Shown: positions 52,531 to 61,540, counted from the first letter of the stretch. The stretch is DNA of 64,000 nt from Oceanicola sp. 22II-s10i (GCF_002210105.1 NZ_AQQU01000008.1:1-64000); one strand, 5' to 3'. Notes: generated by a model not told the origin, from the letters alone. Program-made: numbers and translations.

Positions 52531-53148
52531 CTAGTCCGGGCGCAGCAGCCTTGTGAACATGGTGGCAAGATAGTCTTCGGCATCCGGGAACGGGTCCCCG
52601 GCCGCGGATCCAAGGACGGCGCGGACCTGCACGTCGAAATCGGCGTAATGCTGGGTCAGCGACCAGATCGAGAAAATCAGGTGGTGCGGGTTGGCGGGCT
52701 TGATCCGCCCGGCGTCCATCCACCCCTGGATCAGTGCGGCCTTTTCATCGACCAGCGATTTCAGATCGGTTTCCAGCAAGGGCAGGATGTTGCTTGCGCC
52801 ATGCAGGATCTCGTTTGCGAAAAGCCGGCTCTCGCGCGGGCGTTCGCGGCTGAGTTCCAGCTTGCGCTGAACATAGGCCAGTATCTCGTCGAGCGGGTCA
52901 CCGCCTTCGTCCACTTCGCGCAGAGGATCGAGCCATGTGTCCATGAGGGTGGACAGGAGGTAGGTGTGGATCGCTTCCTTGGACGGGAAGTAGTAGAGCA
53001 GGTTCGGTTTCGACAGCCCCGCCTCGCGGGCGATCTGGTCCACCGTCGCGCCCCGGAACCCGTTGGAGGAAAACACCTCGAGCGCGGCTTCGGCGATCAG
53101 GCCGACGTTGCGTTTCTGAATCCGGGTGGTCGCGACGGGTAGGTTCAT
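52531..53148 (-). CDS. rutR: RutR-like TetR-family regulator of pyrimidine catabolism
   Basis: 205 residues. The N-terminal HTH (LEVFSSNGFRGATVDQIAREAGLSKPNLLYYFPSKEAIHTYLL) and C-terminal stretch DLKSLVDEKAALIQGWMDAGRI...LTQHYADFDVQV closely follow E. coli RutR as I recall it. RutR binds uracil or thymine and then releases DNA. Divergent from the amidohydrolase gene, whose upstream region holds a RutR-type operator, which supports the call. Confidence 0.88.
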   Translation of the reverse strand: MNLPVATTRIQKRNVGLIAEAALEVFSSNGFRGATVDQIAREAGLSKPNLLYYFPSKEAIHTYLLSTLMDTWLDPLREVDEGGDPLDEILAYVQRKLELSRERPRESRLFANEILHGASNILPLLETDLKSLVDEKAALIQGWMDAGRIKPANPHHLIFSIWSLTQHYADFDVQVRAVLGSAAGDPFPDAEDYLATMFTRLLRPD

Positions 53149-53313
53149 CCAGCTATCCTGCTACGCCTGAAAATGCTTTTCCCGCCAATGTTTCGCCTGA
53201 GCCCGCGTTTGTCCAGCCAAGCTGAAAATTTGGTCAGCCTGCGCGGCAGAGCGGTGCGATGCGCGGACATCGGGCGATTTCCTTGACTGCGGTCCGCTCC
53301 GTGTTAGCGTGGC

Positions 53314-53331
53314 TTTGACCTTTTGGTCAAA
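53314..53331. promoter_or_regulatory. RutR-type operator
   Basis: TTTGACC-TTTT-GGTCAAA, an 18-bp perfect palindrome apart from the spacer. The E. coli RutR consensus is TTGACCA-NN-TGGTCAA, so 12 of the 14 fixed bases agree. It lies 30 bases before the amidohydrolase start. A half site, TTTGGTCA, occurs near 53230. Confidence 0.82.
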
Positions 53332-53360
53332 TGCACCCGGAAGACCAGCAAGGAGTGCCG

Positions 53361-54611
53361 ATGCCCGCCCCCGGAGAAAACCTGAAGATCAACGGCGACC
53401 GCCTGTGGGACAGCCTGATGGAAATGGCCAAGGTCGGTCCCGGAATCGCGGGCGGCAACAACCGCCAGACGCTGACCGACGCCGACGCCGAGGGCCGCGC
53501 CCTGTTCCAGAAATGGTGCGAGGAGGCGGGTTGCGAGATGGGGCTCGACACGATGGGCAACATGTTCGCGATGCGGCCGGGCACAGACCCCGACGCACTG
53601 CCGGTCTACGTGGGCAGCCACCTCGACACCCAGCCGACGGGCGGGAAATACGACGGTGTTCTGGGGGTGCTGGGCGCGCTGGAACTGGTGCGCACGCTGA
53701 ATGATCTGGGGATCAAGACGAAACATCCGATCGTCGCGACCAACTGGACGAACGAAGAGGGCACCCGATATGCCCCCGCGATGCTGTCCTCGGGCGTCTT
53801 CGCGGGCGTGCATACCGAGGACTGGGGCAAGTCGCGCGTCGATGCGGCGGGCAAGTCGTTCGGCGACGAGCTGAAGCGGATCGGCTGGGAAGGCGACGAA
53901 CCGGTCGGATCGCGCAAGATGAAGGCGTTCTTCGAGCTGCATATCGAACAGGGCCCTATCCTTGAGGCCGAGGAGAAGGACATCGGCATCGTCACGCACG
54001 GGCAGGGCCTGTCGTGGATCCAGGTGACGATCACGGGGCGCGACGCGCATACCGGGTCCACGCCGATGCCGATGCGAAAGAACGCGGGGCTGGGGATGGC
54101 CAAGGTGCTGCAGCTGGTCGACGAGATCGCGTGGAGCCACGCGCCCCACGCCGTCGGCGCGGCGGGCCATATCGACGTCTATCCCAATTCGCGCAACGTG
54201 ATCCCCGGCAAGGTTGTCTTCACCGTCGACTTCCGCTCGCCCGAGCTGAGCGTCATCGAGGATATGGAGGCGCGGCTGAAGGAGGGCGCGGCAAAGATCT
54301 GCGAGGAGATGGGGCTGGGGATCGAGTTCGAGAAGGTCGGGGGCTTCGACCCGGTGAAGTTCGACGAGGGTTGTGTCGGGGCGCTGCGATCGGCTGCGGA
54401 ACGGCTGGGCTATTCGCACCGCGACATCATCTCGGGCGCCGGGCACGACGCCTGCTGGATCAACCAGGTCGCGCCGACGGCGATGGTCATGTGTCCCTGC
54501 GTCGACGGGCTGAGCCACAACGAGGCCGAGGAGATCACCAAGGAATGGGCCGCCGCGGGCGCGGACGTGCTGTTGCATGCCGTGGTCGAGACGGCGGAGA
54601 TCGTGGAGTAG
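53361..54611 (+). CDS. Zn-dependent N-carbamoyl-beta-alanine amidohydrolase (beta-ureidopropionase-like)
   Basis: 416 residues, M20-type amidohydrolase. Metal ligands in GSHLDTQPTGGKYDG, NEEGTRYAP and GHDACWI, plus HIEQGPILE. Third step of the reductive pathway: releases ammonia, CO2 and beta-alanine (or 3-aminoisobutyrate). Allantoate and L-carbamoylases are close relatives, but its neighbours favour the pyrimidine role. ATG 53361 has AAGGAG five bases upstream; ATG 53331 overlaps the operator. Confidence 0.9.
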   Translation: MPAPGENLKINGDRLWDSLMEMAKVGPGIAGGNNRQTLTDADAEGRALFQKWCEEAGCEMGLDTMGNMFAMRPGTDPDALPVYVGSHLDTQPTGGKYDGVLGVLGALELVRTLNDLGIKTKHPIVATNWTNEEGTRYAPAMLSSGVFAGVHTEDWGKSRVDAAGKSFGDELKRIGWEGDEPVGSRKMKAFFELHIEQGPILEAEEKDIGIVTHGQGLSWIQVTITGRDAHTGSTPMPMRKNAGLGMAKVLQLVDEIAWSHAPHAVGAAGHIDVYPNSRNVIPGKVVFTVDFRSPELSVIEDMEARLKEGAAKICEEMGLGIEFEKVGGFDPVKFDEGCVGALRSAAERLGYSHRDIISGAGHDACWINQVAPTAMVMCPCVDGLSHNEAEEITKEWAAAGADVLLHAVVETAEIVE

Positions 54612-54621
54612 GGTGGAGAGG

Positions 54622-54677
54622 CCGGGGGGCTGCCTGCCCCCCGGACCCCCCGAAAGTATTTGAAACCAGAAGAAGCA
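54622..54677. repeat. Intergenic hairpin repeat, copy 2
   Basis: CCGGGGGGC (54622-54630), TGCCT, GCCCCCCGG (54636-54644), then ACCCCCCGAAAGTATTTG and CCAGAAGAAGC. Same composite layout as 37815-37866. Lies between the amidohydrolase and hydA. Confidence 0.55.
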
Positions 54678-54712
54678 GGGGGCGCGGTGGCGACCCCGAA
54701 GGGAGTTTCAGG

Positions 54713-56173
54713 ATGAGCAAGGTCATCAAGGGCGGCACGATCGTCACGGCGGACCGCCAGTTCGAGGGCGATATCCGGATCGAGGGCGAAACGATCGCCG
54801 AGATCGGGGAGAACCTGAAGGGCGACGAATACGTCGATGCGGAAGGGGCCTATGTGATCCCCGGCGGGATCGACCCGCATACGCATCTGGAGATGCCGTT
54901 CATGGGGACGACGGCGGCCGAGACCTTCGAGACGGGGACATGGGCCGCGGCCTGTGGCGGGACGACGATGGTCGTGGATTTCTGCCTGCCGGGCGAAGAC
55001 GGGTCGATCAAGAACGCGATCAACGAATGGCACCGCAAGTCGGCGCCGCAGATCTGTTCCGACATCGGTTACCACATGGCGATCACCGGCTGGAACGAGC
55101 TGATCTTCGACGAGATGAAATACGCCGTCGACAACGGGGTGAACTCGTTCAAGCACTTCATGGCCTACAAGGGCGCGCTGATGGTCGAGGACGACGAGAT
55201 GTTCGCCTCGTTCTCGCGCTGCCGGGAGCTGGGCGCACTGCCGATGGTCCATGCGGAGAACGGCGACCTCGTGGACCTGATGCAGAAGAAGTTCCTGGCC
55301 GAGGGCAAGACCGGGCCGGAATGGCACGCGCGGTCCCGTCCGCCGGAGTTCGAGGGCGAGGCGGCGAACCGGGCGATCACAATCGCGGATGCGGCGGGGA
55401 CGCCGCTCTATATCGTGCACGTGTCCTGCGAGCAGGCGCACGAGGCGATCCGGCGGGCGCGGCAGAAGGGGATGCGCGTCTATGGCGAGCCCCTGGCGCA
55501 GTTCCTGACGCTGGATGACGACGAATACCTCAGCAAGGACTGGCTGCATTCGGCGCAGCGGGTCATGTCGCCGCCGTTCCGGGGCAAGGAGCATCAGGAC
55601 GGGCTCTGGGCCGGGCTGCAGGCGGGGTCGCTGCAGGTGGTGGCGACGGACCACGCGGCGTTCAATTCGGATCAGAAGAAGATGGGGGTCGGGGACTTTA
55701 CCAAGATCCCCAACGGGACCAACGGGTTGGAGGAAAGACTTGGCGTGCTCTGGACGCGGGGCGTGGAGACCGGACGGCTGACGCCCGAGGAATTCGTCGC
55801 CGTCACCTCGACCAACATCGCCAAGATCCTGAACATGTACCCGCGCAAGGGTGCGCTGGTGCCCGGGGCGGATGCGGATATCGTGGTGTGGGATCCGAAG
55901 ATCTCCAAGACGATCAGCGCGTCGAACCATCACTCGATCCTCGATTACAACGTGTTCGAGGGCTTCGAGGTGACGGCGCAGCCGCGTTACACGATCAGCC
56001 GGGGCGAGGTGATCTGGGCCTGGGGCCAGAACAGCCAGCCGCAGCCGGGCCGGGGCCGGTTCGTGCCGCGTCCGGCGTTCTCGTCGGCCGCGAAGGCGCT
56101 GTCGCGCTGGAAGGAACTGAACTCGCCGCGCAGCGTGCAGCGCGATCCGATGAACATCCCGGCGGGGATCTGA
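54713..56173 (+). CDS. hydA: Dihydropyrimidinase
   Basis: 486 residues. Opens the ring of dihydrouracil/dihydrothymine. Metal ligands: DPHTHLEM (two His), carboxylated Lys in FKHFMAYKGAL, His in VHAENGD, His in YIVHVSCEQ, and Asp in ATDHAAF. C-terminal beta domain with GADADIVVWDP. ATG 54713 follows GGGAGTTTCAGG. Second step between PreTA and the amidohydrolase. Confidence 0.95.
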   Translation: MSKVIKGGTIVTADRQFEGDIRIEGETIAEIGENLKGDEYVDAEGAYVIPGGIDPHTHLEMPFMGTTAAETFETGTWAAACGGTTMVVDFCLPGEDGSIKNAINEWHRKSAPQICSDIGYHMAITGWNELIFDEMKYAVDNGVNSFKHFMAYKGALMVEDDEMFASFSRCRELGALPMVHAENGDLVDLMQKKFLAEGKTGPEWHARSRPPEFEGEAANRAITIADAAGTPLYIVHVSCEQAHEAIRRARQKGMRVYGEPLAQFLTLDDDEYLSKDWLHSAQRVMSPPFRGKEHQDGLWAGLQAGSLQVVATDHAAFNSDQKKMGVGDFTKIPNGTNGLEERLGVLWTRGVETGRLTPEEFVAVTSTNIAKILNMYPRKGALVPGADADIVVWDPKISKTISASNHHSILDYNVFEGFEVTAQPRYTISRGEVIWAWGQNSQPQPGRGRFVPRPAFSSAAKALSRWKELNSPRSVQRDPMNIPAGI

Positions 56174-56178
56174 TGCGC

Positions 56179-56592
56179 TCAGCCCGGCACCAGCGCGTCC
56201 AGTTCGGGCAGGAGGACGACGCTCTCCTGCTCGTTCGGGTCGGTGCGGGCGATGACGGCGACGGCGGGGCTGTCGGACAGGTTGACCGGCAGGTGCGGCA
56301 CGCCGGCGGGGATGTAGATCAGATCGCCGGCCGTGACGTCCATGCGATGCTCCAGCCGGTCGCCCCACCACATGCTGGCCGCGCCCTCGATCACGTAGAT
56401 CGCGGTTTCATGGGTGGCGTGCTTGTGCGCCTTGGCGCGGGCGCCGGGCGGGATCGTCAGCAGGTGCATGCAGAGCCCCTGCGCGCCGGTGGTTTCGCGG
56501 GCGATGCCTTCGAAGTAATCAAACCCCTGACGGCCGGAATAGGTGCCGCCGGGGCGGACCTTGTGGCAGGCGGGCGGGTTCTGGACTGTCAT
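56179..56592 (-). CDS. Cupin-domain protein inside the pyrimidine cluster
   Basis: 137 residues. A cupin with RAKAHKHATHETAIYVIEGAASMWWG (metal His/Glu) and PAGVPHLPVNLSD. Opposite strand to the cluster, six bases after hydA and 45 bases before the ABC ATPase. Substrate unknown; the W-rich pocket could accept a small ring compound. Confidence 0.75.
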   Translation of the reverse strand: MTVQNPPACHKVRPGGTYSGRQGFDYFEGIARETTGAQGLCMHLLTIPPGARAKAHKHATHETAIYVIEGAASMWWGDRLEHRMDVTAGDLIYIPAGVPHLPVNLSDSPAVAVIARTDPNEQESVVLLPELDALVPG

Positions 56593-56637
56593 GGCCGACT
56601 CCCTCTGGCGTGACTGGACGGGCGGAATTTACCACGG

Positions 56638-57459
56638 ATGACGAGTGCGGGGATGACGGAAGTGACTGAGACGGCAGGGACGGCGGCGCCGGTGATCGCG
56701 GCACGCGGGCTGGACCTGACGTTCCAGACGAACGACGGGCCGGTGCATGCGCTGAAGGGCGTGGACCTGGATATCGGCAAGGGCGACTTCGTCAGTTTCA
56801 TCGGGCCGTCGGGCTGCGGCAAGACGACCTTCCTGCGGTGCATCGCGGCGCTTGAGACGCCGACCGGCGGGACGCTGACCGTGAACGGGATGACGCCGGA
56901 CGAGGCGCGGCGGGCGCGGGCCTATGGCTATGTCTTTCAGGCGGCGGGGCTCTATCCGTGGCGGACCATCGCGGGGAACATCAAGCTGCCGCTTGAGATC
57001 ATGGGGTTTTCCAGGGCCGAGCGCGAAGAACGCGTGAAGAAGGTTCTGGAACTGGTTGATCTGGAAGGATTCGGCGGCAAGTTCCCCTGGCAGCTGTCGG
57101 GCGGGATGCAGCAGCGGGCCTCCATCGCGCGGGCGCTGAGTTTCGACGCGGACATCCTGCTGATGGACGAACCCTTCGGCGCGCTGGACGAAATCGTGCG
57201 CGATCACCTGAACGAGGAACTGCTGAAGCTGTGGTCGCGGACCGGCAAGACCATCGGCTTCGTCACCCATTCGATCCCCGAGGCGGTCTATCTGTCGACG
57301 CGGATCGTGGTGATGTCGCCGCGTCCGGGGCGGATCACCGACGTGATCGAGAGCCCGCTGCCGCGCGAGCGTCCGCTGGACATAAGGGACACGCCGGAAT
57401 TCCTTGAAATCGCACACAGAGTCCGGGAAGGGCTGCGGGCGGGGCATGCCTATGACTGA
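56638..57459 (+). CDS. ABC transporter ATPase (nitrate/sulfonate/pyrimidine type)
   Basis: 273 residues. Walker A GPSGCGKTT, Q-loop VFQAAGLYPWRT, signature LSGGMQQR, Walker B ILLMDEPFGALDE, switch His in THSIPEA. Family of SsuB/TauB/ThiZ-type importers. ATG 56638 is used; 56653 is a close alternative. Shares its operon with the permeases and binding protein. Confidence 0.93.
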   Translation: MTSAGMTEVTETAGTAAPVIAARGLDLTFQTNDGPVHALKGVDLDIGKGDFVSFIGPSGCGKTTFLRCIAALETPTGGTLTVNGMTPDEARRARAYGYVFQAAGLYPWRTIAGNIKLPLEIMGFSRAEREERVKKVLELVDLEGFGGKFPWQLSGGMQQRASIARALSFDADILLMDEPFGALDEIVRDHLNEELLKLWSRTGKTIGFVTHSIPEAVYLSTRIVVMSPRPGRITDVIESPLPRERPLDIRDTPEFLEIAHRVREGLRAGHAYD

Positions 57460-57883
57460 CGCGGCCGTCAGACGCGCGGGTCCGGTGGACGTCCCTGCGA
57501 TGGCCGCCATCGCCAACGCCTGGGTGGACGAGACCGACTGGATGCCGCGCGACATGCCGCCCGAGGGGATCACGCGGTTCATCCGGGACGCGCTGCCCGA
57601 ACGCGAGATCTGGGTCGCGGGCGAGCCGGTCTGCGGCTACCTCTCGCTCGATCCGGTGACGCTCAGGATCGGCGCGCTTTATGTCAGGGAGCGCGGACGC
57701 GGGGTTGGCAAGACGCTCATGGACCGGGTGAAGGACGGGCGCGACATGCTGTGGCTGCACACGCATGTGCCCAATCTGGACGCGCAGCGGTTCTATCGCC
57801 GCGAGGGGTTTGCCGAGGTGTCGCGCCATGCGGCGGAACCGCCCGAGACGGTGCCCGAGATCAGGATGGAGTGGCGGCGGTGA
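57452..57883 (+). CDS. GNAT-family N-acetyltransferase
   Basis: 143 residues. The acetyl-CoA motif is LYVRERGRGVGKTLMDRVKD, preceded by VCGYLSLDPVTLRIGALYV, and followed by LDAQRFYRREGFAEVSRH. Starts eight bases inside the ATPase gene and ends inside the start of the permease gene (GTGA), so it is a true operon member. Perhaps modifies a pathway amine such as beta-alanine; this is inference. Confidence 0.85.
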   Translation: MTDAAVRRAGPVDVPAMAAIANAWVDETDWMPRDMPPEGITRFIRDALPEREIWVAGEPVCGYLSLDPVTLRIGALYVRERGRGVGKTLMDRVKDGRDMLWLHTHVPNLDAQRFYRREGFAEVSRHAAEPPETVPEIRMEWRR

Positions 57884-58797
57884 GGCAGGTCTTTCCCGTC
57901 GTGGTCGTCGTCGCCGTCATCGTGGCGCTGTGGTATCTCGCCTGCGTGCCGATGAACATCCACACCGCCCTGACGGATGCGGAAAGGGCCGGGGTCGCGG
58001 TCACGCCCGAGGGCGCGGCGGTGCGGCGCGACATGTCGGCCATCGGGCTGGCGCTGGCCAATCCGGGGCAGTGGGGCGATACGCTGGCGCAGGATAAGCC
58101 GCGCCTGCCCGCCCCGCACCAGGTGGTGGCGGAGCTCTGGGACACCACGGTCGAGAAGAAGGTGACGTCCAAGCGCAGCCTGATCTACCACGGCTGGGTG
58201 ACCCTTTCGGCGACGCTTCTGGGCTTTGCCATCGGCACCGTGGCCGGGATCGTGCTGGCGGTCGGCATCGTGCATTCGCGGGCCATGGACATGAGCGTCA
58301 TGCCCTGGGCCATCGCCAGCCAGACCATCCCGATCCTCGCCATCGCGCCTATGATCATCGTGGTGCTGAACTCGGTGGGCGTTCAGGGGCTGGTGCCAAA
58401 GGCGATCATCAGCGCCTACCTTTCGTTCTTCCCGGTGGTCGTCGGAATGGTGAAGGGGCTCCGGTCCCCGGACGCGATGCAGTTCGACCTGCTCAGGACC
58501 TACAGCGCCAGCCGGGGCGAGACGTTCTGGAAGCTGCGGCTGCCGGCCTCGGTGCCTTATCTCTTCGCCTCCCTGAAGGTGGGGATCGCCGCCTCGCTGG
58601 TCGGGGCCATCGTGGGCGAGCTGCCGACCGGGGCGGTGCGTGGCCTCGGCGCGCGGCTGCTGACGGGGAGCTACTACGGGCAGACGATCCAGATATGGTC
58701 GGCGCTCTTCGCCACCGCGATCCTTGCCGCCATTCTGGTGGCCCTGATCGCCGGTATGGAGCGGGCGACGCTGCGGCGGATGGGGCTGGGGAGATGA
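57880..58797 (+). CDS. ABC transporter permease 1
   Basis: 305 residues with about six TM helices. The coupling loop DLLRTYSASRGETFWKLRLPASVPY is of the SsuC/TauC type. GTG 57880 is chosen because GGAG lies eight bases upstream and it overlaps the GNAT stop. A longer periplasmic or N-terminal segment (about residues 20-90) is more than the family minimum. Pairs with permease 2. Confidence 0.88.
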   Translation: MRQVFPVVVVVAVIVALWYLACVPMNIHTALTDAERAGVAVTPEGAAVRRDMSAIGLALANPGQWGDTLAQDKPRLPAPHQVVAELWDTTVEKKVTSKRSLIYHGWVTLSATLLGFAIGTVAGIVLAVGIVHSRAMDMSVMPWAIASQTIPILAIAPMIIVVLNSVGVQGLVPKAIISAYLSFFPVVVGMVKGLRSPDAMQFDLLRTYSASRGETFWKLRLPASVPYLFASLKVGIAASLVGAIVGELPTGAVRGLGARLLTGSYYGQTIQIWSALFATAILAAILVALIAGMERATLRRMGLGR

Positions 58798-58919
58798 GCG
58801 GCGTGGGCGGATATGGCGCAGGGCAGCGTCTGCCTGGGCTGGCGCTGGAGTGCTGCGAACAACAAATGCGCGGGAGTCGTGCTTTGCTCCGACCGTTTCA
58901 CATTCGGAAAGGTTTGAAG

Positions 58920-58967
58920 CGCCTGCCGGGGGGCAGGCAGGCGCTGCCCGGGACGATGTCCCGGGCG
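58920..58967. repeat. Two adjacent hairpins between the permease genes
   Basis: GCGCCTGCC (58920-58928) pairs with GGCAGGCGC (58937-58945), and GCCCGGGAC (58947-58955) with GTCCCGGGC (58959-58967). They lie in the 214-base gap 58798-59011, the only long gap in this transporter operon. No gene is seen there. Confidence 0.6.
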
Positions 58968-59011
58968 GGGGCGGAGTGTAGTTTGTCCTCCCTGGATGGG
59001 GAGAACCGCGC

Positions 59012-59857
59012 ATGACCCTCGTTGCCGCCGCCCTCGTGCTCTGGGCCCTCCTGTGGCTCCTGAACGTGCGCCTCGCCAATGGCTCGGCCTCCGGCACCCG
59101 CGCGGTGCAACTCGGCGTGCCGCTGATCTTCGGCCTGACGCTGCTGGTGATGTGGGAACTGATCGTGCGCGGCCTGAACGTGCCCGGCGTCATCCTGCCC
59201 GCCCCGACCGAGATCGTGGCGCGGATCAGCCGCGAAACCCCGACCCTCTGGGCGGATTTCCGGCAGACCTTCCTGAAGGGCGCGCTGTCGGGCTATGCCA
59301 TCGGCTGCACGGCGGCCTTCCTGACCGCGATCCTGATCGACCGCAGCGACTTCCTGCGCCGGGGCCTGCTGCCCGTCGGCAGTTTCGTCGCAGCACTGCC
59401 CATCGTCGGGACCGCGCCGATCCTCGTCATGTGGTACGGGTTCGACTGGCAGTCCAAGGCGGCGGTGGTCGTGCTGATGGTGTTCTTCCCGATGCTGGTG
59501 AACATCGTCGCGGGCCTGAGCGAGACCACCCAGATGCAGCGCGACCAGATGAAGACATGGGCCGCAAGCTATTGGCAGGGCTTCTGGAAACTGCGCCTGC
59601 CGGCGGCGATGCCCTTCATCTTCAACGGGCTGAAAATTTCATCGACGCTGGCGCTGATCGGCGCGATCGTGGCGGAATTCTTCGGCTCGCCCATTGTGGG
59701 GATGGGGTTCCGCATATCAACATCCGTCGGGCAACTCGCGCTCGACATGGTCTGGGCCGAGATCGTCGTGGCCGCTCTGGCCGGATCCGCCTTCTACGGT
59801 ATCGTGGCGCTCATCGAACGGTGGGTCACGTTCTGGCATCCGTCGCAACGGCGGTAA
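59012..59857 (+). CDS. ABC transporter permease 2
   Basis: 281 residues, six TM helices. Coupling loop MKTWAASYWQGFWKLRLPAAMPFIF, and VPGVILPAPTEIVARI typical of SsuC-like permeases. A second, different permease means the channel is probably a heterodimer, as in other pyrimidine-linked importers with NMT1/THI5 binding proteins. Confidence 0.9.
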   Translation: MTLVAAALVLWALLWLLNVRLANGSASGTRAVQLGVPLIFGLTLLVMWELIVRGLNVPGVILPAPTEIVARISRETPTLWADFRQTFLKGALSGYAIGCTAAFLTAILIDRSDFLRRGLLPVGSFVAALPIVGTAPILVMWYGFDWQSKAAVVVLMVFFPMLVNIVAGLSETTQMQRDQMKTWAASYWQGFWKLRLPAAMPFIFNGLKISSTLALIGAIVAEFFGSPIVGMGFRISTSVGQLALDMVWAEIVVAALAGSAFYGIVALIERWVTFWHPSQRR

Positions 59858-59886
59858 CGACAAGCAACTCAACAAGGGAGCTAATA

Positions 59887-60885
59887 ATGAAGAAACTTCT
59901 GGCCGGGGCCGCGATGGCCCTCGCACTGGCGACGGGGCCCGCGATGGCGGCCTCGCATGCCGACAATTCCGTCAAGCTGCAGCTGCAGTGGGTCACGCAG
60001 GCCCAGTTCGCGGGCTACTACGTGGCGCTGGAAAAGGGGTTCTACGAGGAAGAGGGCCTCGAGGTCACCATCCTGCCCGGCGGGCCTGACATCGCGCCGC
60101 CGCAGGTGCTGGCGGGCGGCGGGGCCGACGCGATGCTGAACTGGATGCCCTCGGCGCTGGCGGCACGCGAAAAGGGCCTTCCGGTGGTGAACATCGCGCA
60201 GCCGTTCAAGTCGTCGGGCCTGATGCTGACCTGCTGGAAGGACACCGGCATCACCGGGCCGCAGGACTTCAAGGGCAAGACCATCGGCGTCTGGTTCTTC
60301 GGCAACGAATATCCGTTCCTGTCGTGGATGTCCCAGGAAGGCATTTCCACCGATGGCGGCGATGACGGCGTGACGGTGCTCAAGCAGGGCTTCAACGTCG
60401 ATCCGCTGATCCAGCGTCAGGCGGACTGCATTTCGACCATGACCTACAACGAATACGGTCAGGTTCTGGATGCGGGCGTCAGCGAGGACGAGCTGGTGAC
60501 CTTCAAGTACGAGGACATGGGCGTGGCGACGCTCGAGGACGGGATCTACGTGCTCGAGGAGAACCTCAAGGACGAGATGTTCAAGGAGAAGATGGTCAAG
60601 TTCGTCCGCGCCTCGATGAAGGGCTGGAAATACGCCGAGGAGAACCCGGGCGAGGCCGCCGAGATCGTGCTGGAATATGACGAGACCGGCGCCCAGACCG
60701 AGGCCCACCAGAAGCGGATGATGGGCGAGATCGCCAAGCTGACTGCGGGCTCGAACGGCGCGCTGGCCGAAGAGGACTTCCAGCGGACCGTGGACACGCT
60801 GCTGGCGGGCGGGTCGGACCCGGTCATCAGCAAGCAGCCGGAAGGCGCCTGGACGCACGAGATCACGGACGCGGCGCTTCAGTAA
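59887..60885 (+). CDS. ABC substrate-binding protein, NMT1/THI5-like (pyrimidine-type)
   Basis: 332 residues. Signal peptide MKKLLAGAAMALALATGPAMA, then LQLQWVTQAQFAGYYVALEKGFYEEEGLEVTI, the hallmark of THI5/NMT1 proteins that bind pyrimidine-related ligands. Ribosome site AAGGGAG. Its place behind the ATPase and permease genes in the preTA-hydA region suggests it takes up uracil, thymine or a nucleobase precursor; a terminator follows. Confidence 0.9.
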   Translation: MKKLLAGAAMALALATGPAMAASHADNSVKLQLQWVTQAQFAGYYVALEKGFYEEEGLEVTILPGGPDIAPPQVLAGGGADAMLNWMPSALAAREKGLPVVNIAQPFKSSGLMLTCWKDTGITGPQDFKGKTIGVWFFGNEYPFLSWMSQEGISTDGGDDGVTVLKQGFNVDPLIQRQADCISTMTYNEYGQVLDAGVSEDELVTFKYEDMGVATLEDGIYVLEENLKDEMFKEKMVKFVRASMKGWKYAEENPGEAAEIVLEYDETGAQTEAHQKRMMGEIAKLTAGSNGALAEEDFQRTVDTLLAGGSDPVISKQPEGAWTHEITDAALQ

Positions 60886-60909
60886 CGCCCGCTGCGATCT
60901 GCAGGGAAG

Positions 60910-60935
60910 GGGCCGCGCGCTGCGTGGCCCTTTTT
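60910..60935 (+). terminator. Rho-independent terminator after the pyrimidine importer
   Basis: GGGCC (60910-60914) pairs with GGCCC (60926-60930), with an inner CGC/GCG pair, followed by TTTTT (60931-60935). It lies 24 bases after the stop and also faces the convergent PAS-like gene. Confidence 0.8.
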
Positions 60936-60949
60936 CGTTTCGCGCCGCC

Positions 60950-61540
60950 TTACAACTCGCCCAACAGGGACCGGACGCCCTCCAGCGCATCCTGCGTTTC
61001 GGTGGCTGCCGTTTCGAGTTCGGCCGCAAGGCTGGCCGCAACGGAAGTGTCCACACCCCGCTGTAGGAGGCGCGCGGCGCTGAGCGAAATCGACGTCAGG
61101 TTGGCGAGCTTGTGCATCAGGTCGCGCAGCCCGGCGTCGGGCGCGGCGTCCGGCGTGGTGTCCCCGGCGGGTGTGGCCAGCAGCAGGACCGTCGCGACCT
61201 CTGCGCCGTCATGCTCCAGCGGCAGCGCTTCCATCGTCCAGTGCGGGGAAGGCGCGCCCTGCGGGTGGCCGGCGAAGGTCACGCTGCGCCCGGCAAAGGC
61301 GGCCGCGACGGGATCCTGTCCGGCGGCATCCGTATCGGTCGTCCAGACCGCGCCGTGATGCTGACCGAACACGTCCGCGGCCCCTGACCCCAGCAGGTCG
61401 AGGCCACGTTGGTTCGTGGCGATGATGCGCCCCGCGCGGTCGATGAGCTGCGCGCTGATATTGGCGCGCTGCGCGATGTGATTGGTGATTTCGGCAACAG
61501 CCTGGGTGCTGAGCCCCTCTTTCGCAAGAATATGGTCCAT
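60950..61540 (-). CDS. PAS-like protein with a DHp-like helix but no ATPase domain
   Basis: 196 residues. Residues 25-125 look like a PAS fold (ANISAQLIDRAGRIIATNQRGLDLLG). The C-terminal LRDLMHKLANLTSISLSAARLLQRG resembles an H-box of HisKA_2/HWE kinases, with a His in MHKL, and then stops. No ATP-binding domain. It could receive or transfer phosphate, or simply dimerise. Confidence 0.65.
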   Translation of the reverse strand: MDHILAKEGLSTQAVAEITNHIAQRANISAQLIDRAGRIIATNQRGLDLLGSGAADVFGQHHGAVWTTDTDAAGQDPVAAAFAGRSVTFAGHPQGAPSPHWTMEALPLEHDGAEVATVLLLATPAGDTTPDAAPDAGLRDLMHKLANLTSISLSAARLLQRGVDTSVAASLAAELETAATETQDALEGVRSLLGEL

